Notes: generated by a model from the letters alone, not told the origin. A DNA stretch of 64,000 nucleotides from Mikania micrantha (GCA_009363875.1 CM018696.1:92774215-92838214); one strand, 5' to 3'. Numbered from the stretch's first letter, positions 11,491 to 23,360 are shown. Made by a program: numbers and translations.

Positions 11491-11700
11491 TGTAAGGTTG
11501 CAGATTGAAATCGCCGCAGAAGGATGCGAGATGCTGATGATTGCAAGGAAGTGTGTGACGACCAGGATAGGGTTGAAAACCTCCGATGTTGACCTCCAAT
11601 GTTGAGGAGGAAGAGGGCGACACTGATGTAGACCTCCGATGTAGACCTCCGATGTAGGGTTGGAGGATGACGGGAAAGGAAAAAAAATTAGGGCTGGCTG

Positions 11701-11708
11701 TGATACCA
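11701..11708 (-). promoter_or_regulatory. Primer binding site (initiator tRNA-Met type)
   Basis: The minus-strand sequence TGGTATCA directly follows the 5' LTR. This is the standard start of the initiator tRNA-Met primer site in plant copia elements. Confidence 0.85.
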
Positions 11709-11846
11709 AATTAATCACGTATGGAAATAATTGTATGTATTGTTATTGAATATTGAGAAAATACATGAGTATAAATAGAGAACATAAATACACCTAGATC
11801 CCTCTAATATTAGTTTAATACATTTGCAATATAAAGTTGTCTAATT
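11709..11846 (-). repeat. 5' LTR of the copia element
   Basis: 138-bp copy matching 6941-7078 base for base except at the outermost position. It contains the motif tataaat in plus-strand reading near 11770. Its outer edge meets the right-hand atgca target duplication. Confidence 0.93.
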
Positions 11847-11856
11847 ATGCATTGTT

Positions 11857-11961
11857 TTAAACTTCTTCATTAATCGAGCTTGGCTGGACATTTGAGTTTC
11901 CACATACATTAAATACATCATCATCACCCATATCTGAAGCCTGAGACGAATCAAATAGCAC
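11857..11961 (-). pseudogene. Exon-like segment, unidentified terminal exon
   Basis: On the minus strand an acceptor-like CATCTTAG is followed by an open stretch with acidic residues (SDMGDDDVFNVCGN) ending at a TAA at 11859-11857. The copia target duplication begins only a few bases beyond that stop. The family is not recognised. It may belong with the decayed exon-like material at 6460-6800 on the other side of the insertion (inference). Confidence 0.25.
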
Positions 11962-12395
11962 CTAAGATGAATCAAATTTATGGGGAAAAAAATATTCAAT
12001 TGAACAAAATCATGTGAAATTTCCCCATTTGAGCTTTTAACTATTCGCTTAAAAAACATAATCTCATGAAGGAATGAATAATTAATAGAAAAACTCGACG
12101 AATGATAAAACCTTTTGTAAGGTCTCCTTTCTCATATTGATGATCTAAATGCCCTTACTGATTAAAGAAGGAATGCTCCAAGTATTACTTCTTATCATGT
12201 TTGAGATTCTATATTTTCCGTCTTCCCTTGAAGGTTTGAAATCAACTGCAATAGCCTTTTGCAACTACACCAGTCACCAGCATAGTTGAAAATATGTTGA
12301 TGCGGGTTGACGGGTTCTATAAAAAGTTGTTTTGGGCATCCTACCTACTTTCCTTCGCCTAACCTGCTGTAATGTCAATATGTCATGTTTATTAA

Positions 12396-12636
12396 TTGAT
12401 CATAAACATGACCCCACTGAAAATTCTTCCCCACTTTGCCACATCATCACCACTATTAATTTTTGTGAGTCCCCCTTTTTTCAAACCAGCCAATGGGAGA
12501 ATGGGAAGAATCATGGGGCGCGGATGCCGCTGTGGAACCGGAATTGGCACCGCCGGGGTAGGGGGCGGTGTGCCCGCTCACCCCCACCCAAAATGAAGAC
12601 CCAGTGCACCCAGTGGGGGGAGTATTACGCATGGCC
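12396..12636. mobile_element. Harbinger-like MITE, inverted relative to the one at 328
   Basis: The segment 12411-12450 is the reverse complement of the right end of the MITE at 328-638 (ACCCCACTGAAAATTCTTCCCC and a CCACATCATCACC phrase). The block is GC-rich and flanked by TAA on both sides (12393-12395 and 12637-12639), as expected for a PIF/Harbinger 3-bp target duplication. The terminal repeats are too degraded to fix the ends firmly. The long frame at 12332-12982 runs through it and is not a gene. Confidence 0.5.
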
Positions 12637-12639
12637 TAA

Positions 12640-14099
12640 CTACCAACTTCAAACGAACCTCTTACAAAATTCTGGCAATTCTTTACAGCTGGTACCAAAA
12701 ATCACTATCCCCTCTTATGAAAGGCACAACTTTTTCTTACTATACATGGGGAAAAAAAGGAATTTACCTACAAATGACTTGATTTTAAGTAGCAATACAC
12801 CTGAAGCATTTCAGACAGATGCTAGGCTGACATCAAATCAAATGCTTTTAAGTTGTTCAGTTTGCAAAGAACTTCCTCTAGCTCTTTACCCTATGATTCT
12901 TTTACTGAATCATATTCCTCTGAACTTCCAAGCAAAATACATTGCAAGTCTGCAAGTTCTAAAAATTGTAATAAGATTTTGATTCTAAATAATATTCATA
13001 ATGCAATTTCTTTGTAGCTCATCGTCAGATATTCAAACCAAAGAATGAAACCTAAATTAGGTAAATCGGAACCTGTGTCGTCATTAAAACCCAAAAAAGA
13101 AACCCAGTGATTAGATGACTTCATCAGAAGCTAGTCATCGGAGACCTGAGAAAAGCACAGTTCCCAACGATACGCCAACCGGTTACAAAAAGGACTGAGC
13201 TCATGAGTGATACCAAAAACCCTGATATGGGGGTTCGTTAAATAGCCATAATAAGCAATCAAAATCAGACAAATACACCAAAGGAAATCACATGAAACAA
13301 ACAAAAAAAACCTCATCGGAGACCGCTACAATGAAGATACCAGCCAACAAAAAGAGAGAAACAAAATCAAATGAGTGATGTAAAACAATATGTAGGTTTT
13401 AACAACTTGTACCAAATGCAGGAATGATGGTACCAAGCACAAGTCACTAGTACCATACGCAGATCACGCGTAAATAGACTATTCATAGTTTGTTGCACAT
13501 ACCTACTGCGATGACGACGAATTAACCGTCGTTGAAGAAGCTATCGTAGGGTTTCTTTGTCTGAACACCGAGCGATTGGGTTTACGGTCGTTAAATTCTG
13601 GCAATGCGGCCAGAATGCCGTCGTGTCAAAGCGATTGATTATTGTTAAAGCTCCGGTTGTTTCCGTGGATGAAATCCACCGATTGGCTCGTTTTTTGGGC
13701 GATGTCGCCAGTCCAAAACACGTCATTTTCGCTGACATATGATTCACCGGTGGACGGCGGCAGGAGACGGTAGAGGGGCCGGCCTTGCCTTTTACAGCCA
13801 TACTTTGTTTTGTTTTTGTAAATTTTTATGAACTCATGGATATAATACTCGTTTTGTGAATTGAATTTGTGATATGATGAAGGAAGTGGATTTGTGTGCG
13901 TCAGGTGGTTGCTCTTGATTTTGGGCTCTATTTATCGCTCTGGTTGTTTCATCTTCGTCTTCATGTGGTTTATTTTGTGTGAAAAGGTATAACAATGTCC
14001 AGCTTGATGGGTGCCAATGAAAATAGAGACGGTAGGAAATTAGGAATAAACCTCTTGTTGATGGTCTTCCAGTGACAAATAAACTCTTGTTGATCATGA
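12640..14099. other. Unassigned single-copy-like DNA
   Basis: Less AT-rich than the surroundings, with a GC-richer patch at 13500-13800. That patch is open on both strands (minus 13541-13801) and has a possible donor on the minus strand near 13490. This could be a 5' exon or UTR of a gene, but no family resemblance is visible and no exon chain could be built. Confidence 0.3.
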
Positions 14100-14104
14100 A
14101 ACTT

Positions 14105-14930
14105 TTAAGATGAGGTTATTTGAACACCCAATATGGATCAGTTCACACCACCTACTCACATACGGGTCGTATGAACCTATACGGGTCATGGGTATCAGAT
14201 TTTGTGAGGCAAATGTCTGACGGTTGAAAGTACATACGCGCCGTATGTCTCTATACGACTCGTAAAGAAATTTAAGAATACTTTTATTTATTTTCTCTAG
14301 ATGGTTACTGGCTGGGATCAAGAGTATGGTTGGATGGTACAGTAGGGTTGGAATTTTGAGTATAAGCTTGAGGTAGATTAGGCATAGGTACAATGGGGCT
14401 GGTGTTAGGTAAGGATCAGAGTGGGATATAGGAAAATGGTCGATGATAAAAGTGGGTTTCTTGTGAGGTCTTTTCAGTCCTTGATACTTCTGCCCAGTCT
14501 CATCTACCGCTTTCTATAAAAATGACATTTCTTTGCAGTATGAATTTCTTCTTGAGTGGATCGTATAGTCTGTACCATTTGGTTTGTGAGGCATACCCAA
14601 GAAGATACACTTCTCAGACCGACTGTCAAGCTTTCTTCTGTTGGAGTCTGGTATGAGCCCGTATGCTATGCATCCAAATATCTTGAATCTTGATTTTACC
14701 TGCACAGAGAATCTTTCGTGTATGGATTTGGGTTTGAATAGATATTAGTAGGAGTAGTTTACTTAGGGACGTATGGCCCCGTACGGGCAATATGGCATCA
14801 TACGGGTCGTATGGGTGTGTGTCAGAATTGTGATTTGATGTGCCATGTTTTGTCAGAAATAAAATATCCATACGACCCGTATAGGCCAATACGAGTCGTG
14901 TGGATGATGTATGTTGAACCAGCCTGGCAT
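14105..14930. mobile_element. 'tacgggtcgtata' palindromic repeat element with nested copia remnant
   Basis: Clusters of self-complementary phrases of the type tacgggtcgtat / atacgacccgta occur at 14158-14190, 14233-14263, 14769-14812 and 14868-14905. The left border, gttatttgaacaccca (14116-14131), matches the ends of a second copy at 29546-30374. The middle holds a decayed copia fragment, suggesting nested insertion. Confidence 0.5.
14350..14705 (-). pseudogene. Degraded copia integrase/pol fragment
   Basis: The minus-strand frame 14705-14514 encodes a piece typical of the region just after the copia integrase core: KIFGCIAYGLIPD, SEKCIFLGMP. This segment links integrase to reverse transcriptase. 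The reading frame ends after about 60 residues, and the following DNA continues only as scrambled linker-like sequence. No LTRs are associated with it, so it is a truncated relic. Confidence 0.65.
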
Positions 14931-16180
14931 CTTCCTAATATGTCCCAACTTTTATTTTAGCATTTTTCATCTAATAAAGCTAAAAAATAAACTTTATTTA
15001 AAATTTAGAGTAAATTACTGTTTTGGCTCATTTGGTCTAAGTGTTTAATTATTTTGGCCTAAAATATAACCTTCTTTTAATTCATACCTAATGGTTTAGA
15101 CAAAATCGGTTTTAACCCCTCAAACTTAACTATTATAACGGTTTTGTCATCATCCCATGAAGGCTATATAACGAATTTAAATCTATTTTGAGAGATCCAA
15201 ATGCTTCAATTCATCAATTGCTCATGAAATCTCTCTTTGATTTCGACAACCACCACAATTTCATCATGCATATGAGTGGTTAGTTTTTTGTTGATCAACC
15301 GTAGGTGTAAAATTTATTTAATCATACTTTTATCATCAGTTTAACATATTTTCTTTGTAATTCTTAACATTGTTTTGATTATTAACATTTATGCAATGGT
15401 TTTGATTTTTTAAGAGCCTAAAAGTATGTTTTTCCTGATTTAATTGATTGGGTTTTGAAAATGAGATAATTAGTTTGTTAGTGTCCCAGTGTGTTCCTAT
15501 TTACTAAATAAACAAGCAACCAATTTTTTTTTTATTTAGCTTAATCAACATGCTTGTGACATTTTATTGGCATTTTTATTTCACTTGAATTTTAATGAAT
15601 TTATTAACTGAAATGGGCGAGGGTGACAAGTTTGAAACCTTAGTTCCAGCCATCTTTCCTCTTTTGTTGTGGTTTCCTCGTTGTTAACAGCCATCATTTC
15701 GGAAAAAAGGTAAGACTCTTATGAGCTCGGTTTAGAATCTAGTCACATACGATTGAATCCAATGGGTGAAATCCTCGTTCTAGTTTACTTTCTTGGCATT
15801 ATATCTAAATCTCGTTGGATCTTCGATATTGTCGACTTTGGTGAATTACTTTGGTGAATTATATTGTCATATCCAAATTTTTATTTTTCTAAACATCCGT
15901 TCTGGAGATTTTGTAAAGAAAACAATCCAATTAATCAAGATACACAACGAGGGTCGTATTCATACGATTTTGCACTTCTCGACACATATGGTAACTTGGA
16001 GGGGAGGGGAGTAGAGAGGACGAGGGAGAGGTGGTGGTTTCCACTAAACATGAAAGGCGGTGGGTTGAGTGTCTATGGTCGTCAGAGAAAAAATGGTGGT
16101 GGGCATCGGAGAATCACCGATCCCTTTGATGAAAATCGGCCCTAGTTGTCACCATTGGTAGTGGCGGTGGAGACGGCAGT
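14931..16180. other. AT-rich spacer, no gene seen
   Basis: No gene or RNA is supported. The open frames at 15793-16145 have no family features. Confidence 0.4.
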
Positions 16181-16239
16181 AGTATATGACGGTGGTAGAC
16201 TGGCGGTGGCATTTGGTGTTGGTGGATGACGGTGGTGTT

Positions 16240-16341
16240 GAATCGATAGAATTGGTTGCGATGGATACGACAACAATCCATCTCACGGATGAATCGATAG
16301 AATTGGTTGCGATGGATACGACAACAATCCATCTCACGGAT
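16240..16341. repeat. 51-bp exact tandem duplication
   Basis: The unit starting gaatcgatagaattggttgc occurs at 16240-16290 and again, identically, at 16291-16341. Because 51 is a multiple of three, the frames through it repeat in step. No coding role is supported. Confidence 0.9.
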
Positions 16342-16941
16342 AAGGGTAATTTGGGTATTTTTGAACTAATAACCAAAAAACTAACCACCATCCATTACAT
16401 TGACCATAAGTGTTACGTTTTTGCAAACTGTTTGGACCTCCGACGTAAATTTTGAAAGTTAGAGACCACCGGCTGAAAACCGACATACCACAAGGATAAC
16501 TGCCTTACTTCAATGATTTTATTGTTTGGACCAAATCTTTACTTTTTTATCTTTTAAGGAATTGGTTAGTCGTCAAAATAGATGAGATTTTGTGACATCG
16601 GCTCTAAACACTAACATAACACACTAATACAGACGATAAGTTGTAATAAATTATCAAATATCTAACTTTAAATGATCGAATGACGTTTTTAAAAGATAAC
16701 AATTACTCAAAGTTAGATTAAAATGACGTAAAATTATTATCATTTTTTTTAATTTTTATTTCATGTAACCATTATAATATCACACAAACAGTTTTATTTA
16801 TTCCCTTAGCATAGAAAACACATGCACACTTGAAACTAAAAAATATATTTATTTATTTCCACACACACTGCAAAGAACATGCAAACTAAAGCTATGAGCT
16901 CTGTTAACTTCTTGTCTCCCCGTTTATGGCATCTTATAGGT

Positions 16942-19437
16942 TCAGAGCGAGGGCAAAGATTTATCTTCCTCACCATCTCGAACACCGCTGTTAAGTTGTT
17001 CAACACCACTTGGCGGAAACTGTTTAATCGGATCAAAACTTTTGCCGGCGTCTGTAGTCGTTGCTGGTTGTGGTTGGGTTTTGGACTCTAAATTCAGACG
17101 TTTCTGAGCATTCTGAGCAATCTTCGCCAGCAATTTTGCAGCCAACGGATTCCCATCACACTTTTTCAGCAACTCCCCTTTCAAATCTGTCAAATACGGA
17201 GGAAACTCCTTTTCATTGCCATCATATCCGATCACTGTGTCTTTGAATATCTCGTAGATTGTTTCGTCAGTGTGGCGCGTCAAATTCTGCAAACTTACAT
17301 CTTCCCCGAGCATCTGTTTTAGTAACGCACTTGAAGTGCTCGACGAAATGACAGTTCCACCACACCCTTTTGGCAAACCGTATGCCAACTCCCCGCCCCA
17401 GTCTTCATCCAACCGGTCTTTTTGGTTCAGGTTTGAGAAGAATTTGGCAACGTTTTTGTCATCATTCCAAGCATCATCCAAAACGATCAAGTACCTTTTG
17501 CCGGTTAGTTGTAGCCGGAGAAGAAGAATCAGCCTTTTTAGTCCAGTATCATGACTTTCGCCGGTGCCTGTTTTCTGATCAGGCTCTTTGTCTGCATCGT
17601 TAATGACTTCATCATCTATCCCCAAACTCTTTAAGATCCTGATAACAATCTCTTTTCGGTAATCTTTTATGTCTGTTGGTTTCTTGGATAAACACACCCA
17701 GATTCTAGGGCAGAAACGTTGTTTCACTGAATCCCTCCCAAAAATGGTCTGACAGAGAGTGGTTTTCCCGATTCCGGGAGCACCCACAACCCCGAACATT
17801 TTACATGCAGCATTAGGGTTATGCATGACAATTTCTCTCTCCATTTCCAAGACCCTGTTATATAAAGGAAAATTTCTCAAAATATGCATTTGATCAAAGT
17901 TTTTTCTTCTTTTGTTCGTTTCACATGCTAATTCGTAACTAGTATAACCGAGAAAACCGAACTGAAAAAACCGAACCAAATGAAGAACCGATGGTTCGGT
18001 TAAATAGTTTTATAAGGCCACACGGAGTGGCACCCGGGGAAAGCCGGGGAATGGCTTTTGCCGGCCGGTGATGATCGGGAACACCACCCCCCCGGTTTCG
18101 GGGTGGGGTGTTTCGGTGTGGACTCGCCGATTCAAGCCGAAGATGGGGAAAAAAATGTAGCCGTTGCAACGGCTGTTTTTTAAAAAAAAAAAAAAAAACC
18201 AATTTTTTTTTTCTATTTAAACAACTCAAAAACCAACCAAAATCTCACACTTTTTTTCTCTCACACTCTTTATCATTTTATTCTTTCATTCTTCACTCAA
18301 ATTTTTTAAACTTTAAAACAATGGATCCATTGACGTTGGAGCTTCCCACAATTGAAAGTAAATCGTCAAATTTTTTAAACTTTTAATGTAATTTTATATT
18401 TTATTTTTAATGAATCTATTTAATTTTTATTATTATTTGTTGTTAAAATAATTAATTAAAAATAAGATTTGAAAATGGGGAAAAGTGGGGAAAAGTGGGA
18501 CGACACCGTGTAAAATGGGGAAAAGTGGGGAAAGCTGATGTGGCGCTGATGTGGCAGTGGGGAAAAGTGGGGAAGGGTGGGACGACTCCTAGTCCCCTAA
18601 TAACCGAAAAACTGTCTCCATATAACAATGTGTTTTTCTTAATTCATAAATTTATGATATCAAAATACGTCCGACTACATTATTAATGGTTTGAAATTAC
18701 CTTTTTCAATTATTTTCTTTATTCTTAATTTCTTTTATCATAAAAAATTGTTCATATATAAAACTTTAATTATTTTCCCTGCCTTTTAAGTAATATATTA
18801 GCTAGGTTTAATTTAATAGGAGCAGTATAAAATTATTACAATGTAACACAACCGACAATTATGATGAAGATTATTATAAAAACCTAAAGAAATATATATA
18901 CCTGTGATCAGAACCACGAACTTTGGTTGGTGGATGCCTTGAACTCCATCTATATACCTCAGCCTTGTTAATTTTGAAAACGGGATGATCGGGTTTTTGT
19001 TTGGGTTCTTGGCTGGGTTTTTGATGACGAGTGCTCCCCTCACGATCACCTCTTGAACTGGATTCTTCACCATTGATTTCCTTCTTCATCTTCTTCAACC
19101 TTTTGCTGATGCTCTCACAAGCTTGTTTGTAGGAATATGGGGATTTATTCATGGTAAGTTGCCATTCAGTCACCAAGTTTTGGAGGGAATAAAGATTATT
19201 CATTCTTACCCCATCCATGTCATGATTTTGCTCCTTTTTTTTTCTTTCCAGACAATCTAATACGCTTGCAAATTCACCTTTAATTGAGTATAATTTGGCC
19301 ATTATATTTTGCTGATCATCTAAACGGTTAATGGCATGGCTGATTTTGTCGACTAGAAATTGTTCAATCTCATCTTCTACGTCCTTAATCTTAACTTCTG
19401 CGTTCTTTATCTCATCTTCTACGTTCTTTTGAGACAT
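16942..19437 (-). CDS. CC-NB-ARC disease-resistance-like protein lacking LRRs (At5g45490-like)
   Basis: Two exons on the minus strand: 19437-18902 and 17938-16942, joined by a GT/AG intron (donor CACAG/GTATAT, acceptor ACTAG/TT) that keeps frame, giving about 510 residues. The ATG at 19437 is used because the upstream in-frame start-like codon is TTG. The N-terminal ~175 residues are charged and coiled-coil-like. The NB-ARC part has a P-loop GAPGIGKTT (about 231-239), kinase-2 YLIVLDDAWND (about 329-339), an RNBS-B-like GGTVISSS and GNPLAAK in the GLPL position. There is no MHD motif and no leucine-rich repeat. Family knowledge: such short NB-ARC proteins resemble the Arabidopsis At5g45440/At5g45490 group. 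They may act as helper or partner proteins, but no function is proven here. The intron carries a Harbinger MITE (18016-18597). Confidence 0.82.
18016..18597. mobile_element. Harbinger-like MITE inside the NLR intron
   Basis: 582-bp element flanked by direct TAA on both sides (18013-18015 and 18598-18600), the PIF/Harbinger target duplication. The ends are inverted: GGCCACACGGAGTGGCACCC at the left resembles the reverse complement of the right end, GGGGACTAGGAGTCGTCCC. Inside are long A/T tracts, a CT-rich leader and an ATG-GATCC start-like phrase (18320-18330), perhaps a remnant of a parent element's coding start (inference). Confidence 0.75.
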
Positions 19438-19455
19438 TTTTGCCAAACAAGCCAA

Positions 19456-21674
19456 AATTAATTAAAGATTTTGGAAAGTTGATTGGAGAGTGATATGATG
19501 GTGTTTTAAAGTGTTGTAGATCGATGCTTTTCTTGCTGAAACTGAAAGTGAAAATTAAAGTAAAGAAGCCTTGGGATACCTCTTCTCCCCTCATGACCAT
19601 AGTATCAATGTATCTTTTACTCTATTATCTTGAAGATTTAATCTTTAAACCTTTTTTTCTTCCATTTTTTGTTTATTTTGAACTATATAAACTATATGAA
19701 ATTTTGTATTACACGAGTTAAATAAATGAAAACTAAATGCTAGTTAATAATGCTCATTTAGAGATTATAAAACGATTAAAAACATTAGTAACAATTTTTT
19801 TATTTCAAAAAATAAATATTGAAATGAATTCCTAAGGTAGATGTTTAAAATAAAAGAGTTCTCAAATCATGATGCAAATTTAATTTTCAAATTGATAGGT
19901 AATCTCATAAATTGTAACCATTCGTAACTAATTTCATGCTAAATTATTTTATTTAAAGATATGCTAAAAATCTATAATTATATTTAAACTAAATATCTGA
20001 AAATCAATGTTGTAAAAGTAGTTAGGCGCTGCTAAGTCGGAATAGCTTTTTGTAGCGAGTAATCAGGCAGTACTCATCCTTAAGTGGGTAGTACTCAGTA
20101 ATACTCAGGAAGTACCCTGCCTCAGAACAACTCCTTGGAACAAGTACTCGGTTTTGGGGGCCGACTTTTGCAACAATACTGAAAATATATAATTTTAATA
20201 ATATTATTGAGAGGTGAAAAAATAAGAACGTAGCAACACTAGATGACGAAACATATCCTTTAATTTAATAGAATAGATAAATGAAAAAAAATAAGTTGAG
20301 ATTAAACCACTTAATGAAACGTGTCTATTATTATCATAGATTTGCGATGGTCCTTTGAAAATTTTTTGATCTTTTTATATCTTCAAATAACCATTAGATG
20401 TTTAATCATACAAAAAAAATTATACCATAAAATAGATAATTATATTTTCTTTAATTTGAGTATAATATTGTTCAGCACGCATTAGGGTTTTGGACTTATG
20501 AGCAACGAGGAGTCTCTACTCTCTCGGTCTCTGATGTCGTCGTTCGACTTCGAGGAGTCGTGATAGTGAGGGAAACGAGGAGACGGAAGCTAGCCGTTTG
20601 CTCGATCACCCTTTTCAAACCAGACTTCTTCCTGTTTTTCTCACCGTCAATGTCAACCCCTATTTACTAGTATTGGTATTGCATTTTATCTTTACCTTTC
20701 ATATGTTAAATCCTAGTTTAAATATGGAATTCGAGTTGAAACTTGAACTTGATGTATATTTGTTGAATACAGGTTTCGTTGTAGTTAGAATAGAGCGCTG
20801 CTTGATTTTGTATGATTTGTAATTGGGGTTTTCTTTTTCATTCACGAGTTTTAGGGATCCAGGGTTTCAAGATAGACTTGGGTAGACTTGGGTGGTTGTG
20901 CAGCCGTGCAACACTGCATGTCAATTTTTTTTGTGTGCAAAAGGGCCTCAATTTTATTTCTAGGTTTGGGCCTTCACAAAACTAGAGATGACGTCAGTGA
21001 CGTAGCTTGGAAAAAAGCTCGGAGCGAGTCAAAGGATTTTTAGGATGAAAACGGAGAGGGCCGAAGGATTTTTAGGAAGAAAACGAAGGGAACCGAAGGA
21101 TTTTCCGACGAAATACTATTATATCGACCATTCTGAACAAAAAACATGAGGGGCCGGAATGATCCTCCGTCCCTGGATGATGTGCATATCTTGAAACGAT
21201 TTTGTAAGGTAACTTTAATCAAATTCCATTTAAACAATTATGTAGCAAATCATGATTATTAATGACCAAAGCTAGAACGAGTCATTAAACTTACAACATT
21301 ATAATGAGTATCAAGTTTAATTTAACAAGTTTCATCGTGAGGTTCCAAGATTAATACAATTAAGCTAATCATATTTATTAGCCAACAGACAAATCATCTT
21401 TTGATCAACACTCAGGCATTTTATCAAACAACTGGAGGGCATTATCCAACGACCTGTGTTTTTGCAAGAATCAGCCTAGCTCGATCGGAGTAAAAAAAAA
21501 ATCAAAAAGCGATGAATTGCTTTGGCTCAAATCCAATTGCGTTTTAGCAACACTGAGACTTCAATGAAATCATGCATAAGTTGAAGCAATTCAAATTAAT
21601 GAATTACGTTGTTACGGTGGGAAAAAAAAAACGTACCGCATAATTTGTACAAAAATTAAAGGATCACTAGGGAT
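19456..21674. other. AT-rich spacer with repeat remnants
   Basis: No gene is supported. 20010-20170 holds a 'gttgtaaaagtagttaggcgctgc' repeat remnant related to 23235 and 55740. 20990-21180 holds a degraded hAT-like repeat (cagtgacgtagc...) with short repeats of 'gaaggatttttaggaagaaaacg'. Confidence 0.4.
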
Positions 21675-21746
21675 TGAACCTGACGTGAATCGAACACGCA
21701 ACCTTCTGATCTGGAGTCAGACGCGCTACCATTGCGCCACAGATCC
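21675..21746 (-). tRNA. tRNA-Trp (anticodon CCA)
   Basis: A 72-nt cloverleaf on the minus strand. The acceptor stem GGATCTG pairs with CAGGTTC, with discriminator A. The D-arm has GGCGCAATGGTAGCGC, the anticodon loop is CTCCAGA with stem TCTGA/TCAGA, and the T-arm has GTTCGATTC. The A and B box promoter elements are intact and no intron is present. A T-run suited to Pol III termination follows (plus-strand aaaaa near 21652). It looks functional. Confidence 0.95.
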
Positions 21747-21870
21747 TGTTGGTTTAAAGCTCGGTGCTCACAGTACTTATCGATTAAATATGGTTGTTTA
21801 ACATACTTTAAAATGGGAGCAAATAAATAAAATTGTAAAATATTTTTGAAAGCTCGATTATATATTTTAT

Positions 21871-22433
21871 TAGGGCTGTAAACGAACCGAACGAACACGA
21901 ACGAGCCCTTGTTTATGTTCGTTCGTTTAACTTTTAACTTGTTCACGAACGGTTCACGAACGCTTACCGAACGAAAATTCTTGTTCATGTTCGTTCATTA
22001 AGGATTTAGCTTGTTCACGAACGGTTCACGAACGCTAACGAACACATATTATTTAAACAATAAAAATCAACATTTTTAATCTCAAGCAATGGAGATAATC
22101 ATTTATAAATATATAAATTAAGATATTATAGTATTAAACTAAAAATAACTTTAAGTATGATGGTATTAAACTAAAAATTAAAAATAAACAACACATTTAA
22201 TGAATAAATATAAATGAACTTAACCGAACATAAACGAACGTAAACGAACATGTTACCGAACGTTCACGAACACAAATGAACGAACACAACCTCTGTTCAT
22301 GTTCGTTCATTTAACTAAACGAACGAAATTTCTTGTTCGTGTTCGTTCGTTATTAAACGAACGAACATAAACGAACTTCCCGCCGAACGGTTCACGAACG
22401 GTTCGCTGAACGTTCGGTTCGTTTACAGCCCTA
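21871..22433. mobile_element. hAT-type MITE, 'TAGGGCTGTAAACGAACCG' family
   Basis: 563 bp with near-perfect terminal inverted repeats (TAGGGCTGTAAACGAACCGA at the left and its complement at the right), and the exact 8-bp duplication tattttat at 21863-21870 and 22434-22441. The 8-bp duplication and TA(G)NG termini are hAT hallmarks. The interior is full of gaacg/cgttc phrases on both strands and has no transposase. A degraded relative lies at 55485-56440. Confidence 0.85.
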
Positions 22434-22711
22434 TATTTTATATTCCCACTCCAAACCTGTTTTGCAATAGTACTGTGAAGCCAGTGATGCTCATCAGTCG
22501 GGTAACGAAACATAAAATGGGTAAACACGCTACATGAATGAGTAGACGAGAGTACGACACGAAAAAGTAGTCTGTTTATTAAACACGAACATGGACTGTT
22601 TAAAACAGGTAAACGTGAAATGACCCATTTAAAAACATGGTAAGGAACTATGGTTACATAATCAGTAATTTTAGTAGGTAACCGCCACCCACCTATTTTA
22701 TATATTATTTA

Positions 22712-23084
22712 CTAGGATAGAAACTCATGTATTAGATTAGCTGAACAAATCTAATATGTTATAAACAATTTTTTATGAAGATGTTTGATAACAATAATTG
22801 TTGATAAAATAATAAATGAAGAATACTTAAAAATAATAAATAACAAATGATAAAAATTTAAGAATTATAAAATTATATGTTAAGATATTATATAATTGAA
22901 ATTTTCTTTTGGAAGACTTATATATTTGATATTTAATTGTATAGTTTAATTATTTGAAATCATTAGTATTGAATTCATATAAAAGTCAATTAGTATTTAA
23001 TATGACGATAAGAGAGAAAATAATTTCTAGAGTTTATGAACAGGTGATACGTGTCACTTATGCTATTTTTTATTAGAATAAAGA
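22712..23084 (-). mobile_element. Short non-autonomous Helitron
   Basis: On the minus strand the element begins TCTTTATTCTAATAAAAAA after an A (T at 23084) and ends CTAG before a T (22712). These are the usual 5'-TC and CTRR-3' Helitron ends. The stem just before the 3' end is weak, and there is no coding content. Confidence 0.5.
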
Positions 23085-23231
23085 TTCTAAATTTTAAATC
23101 ATAAACATGTCTTAACATGAAAACGGGTTTTTACTTGTTGAAATGCGACGACTTGTTTTAAATAGATGTTAAGACTAGACACGAAAATGTTAAAGTGGTG
23201 TCGTATCTAAAATTACCAGTCCTAGTTTTAC

Positions 23232-23360
23232 CCATGGTTGTAAAAATCCCCGACTAGGCGATTAATCGGCCGATTAATCGTTAGTCCCTTAAGGCCGACT
23301 AGGCCCAAATAATCTCGATTAATCCATAGTCTCCACCCCACCGACCGACTAGCAAATTAT
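23232..23360. repeat. 'ccatggttgtaaaaatcgg' repeat copy
   Basis: A short GC-richer repeat (gactaggcgattaatcggccg) related to the copy inserted at 55740-56160. Terminal phrases suggest a MITE, but its borders are not clear. Confidence 0.4.

Larger units (their letters stand above)
6936..11851 (-). mobile_element. Young Ty1/copia LTR retrotransposon (Ale/Retrofit-like)
   Basis: A complete element on the minus strand: 5' LTR 11709-11846, primer binding site, gag, pol, polypurine tract, 3' LTR 6941-7078. It is flanked by the 5-bp target duplication atgca (6936-6940 and 11847-11851). The two 138-bp LTRs read the same except for the outermost base, which indicates very recent insertion. Domain order gag, protease, integrase, reverse transcriptase, RNase H is copia type. 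The primer site TGGTATCA (complement of 11701-11708) matches the initiator tRNA-Met type. The element lies next to an unidentified exon-like segment. Gag and pol are separated by a one-base frame change near 10460-10430. Confidence 0.95.

Noticed and set aside
12332..12982. 216-codon open frame on the plus strand
   Set aside because: It runs across a MITE and unassigned DNA; translation shows no domain or normal composition.
19453..19455. Start of the NLR gene at 19455
   Set aside because: The codon there is TTG; the first ATG in frame is at 19437.
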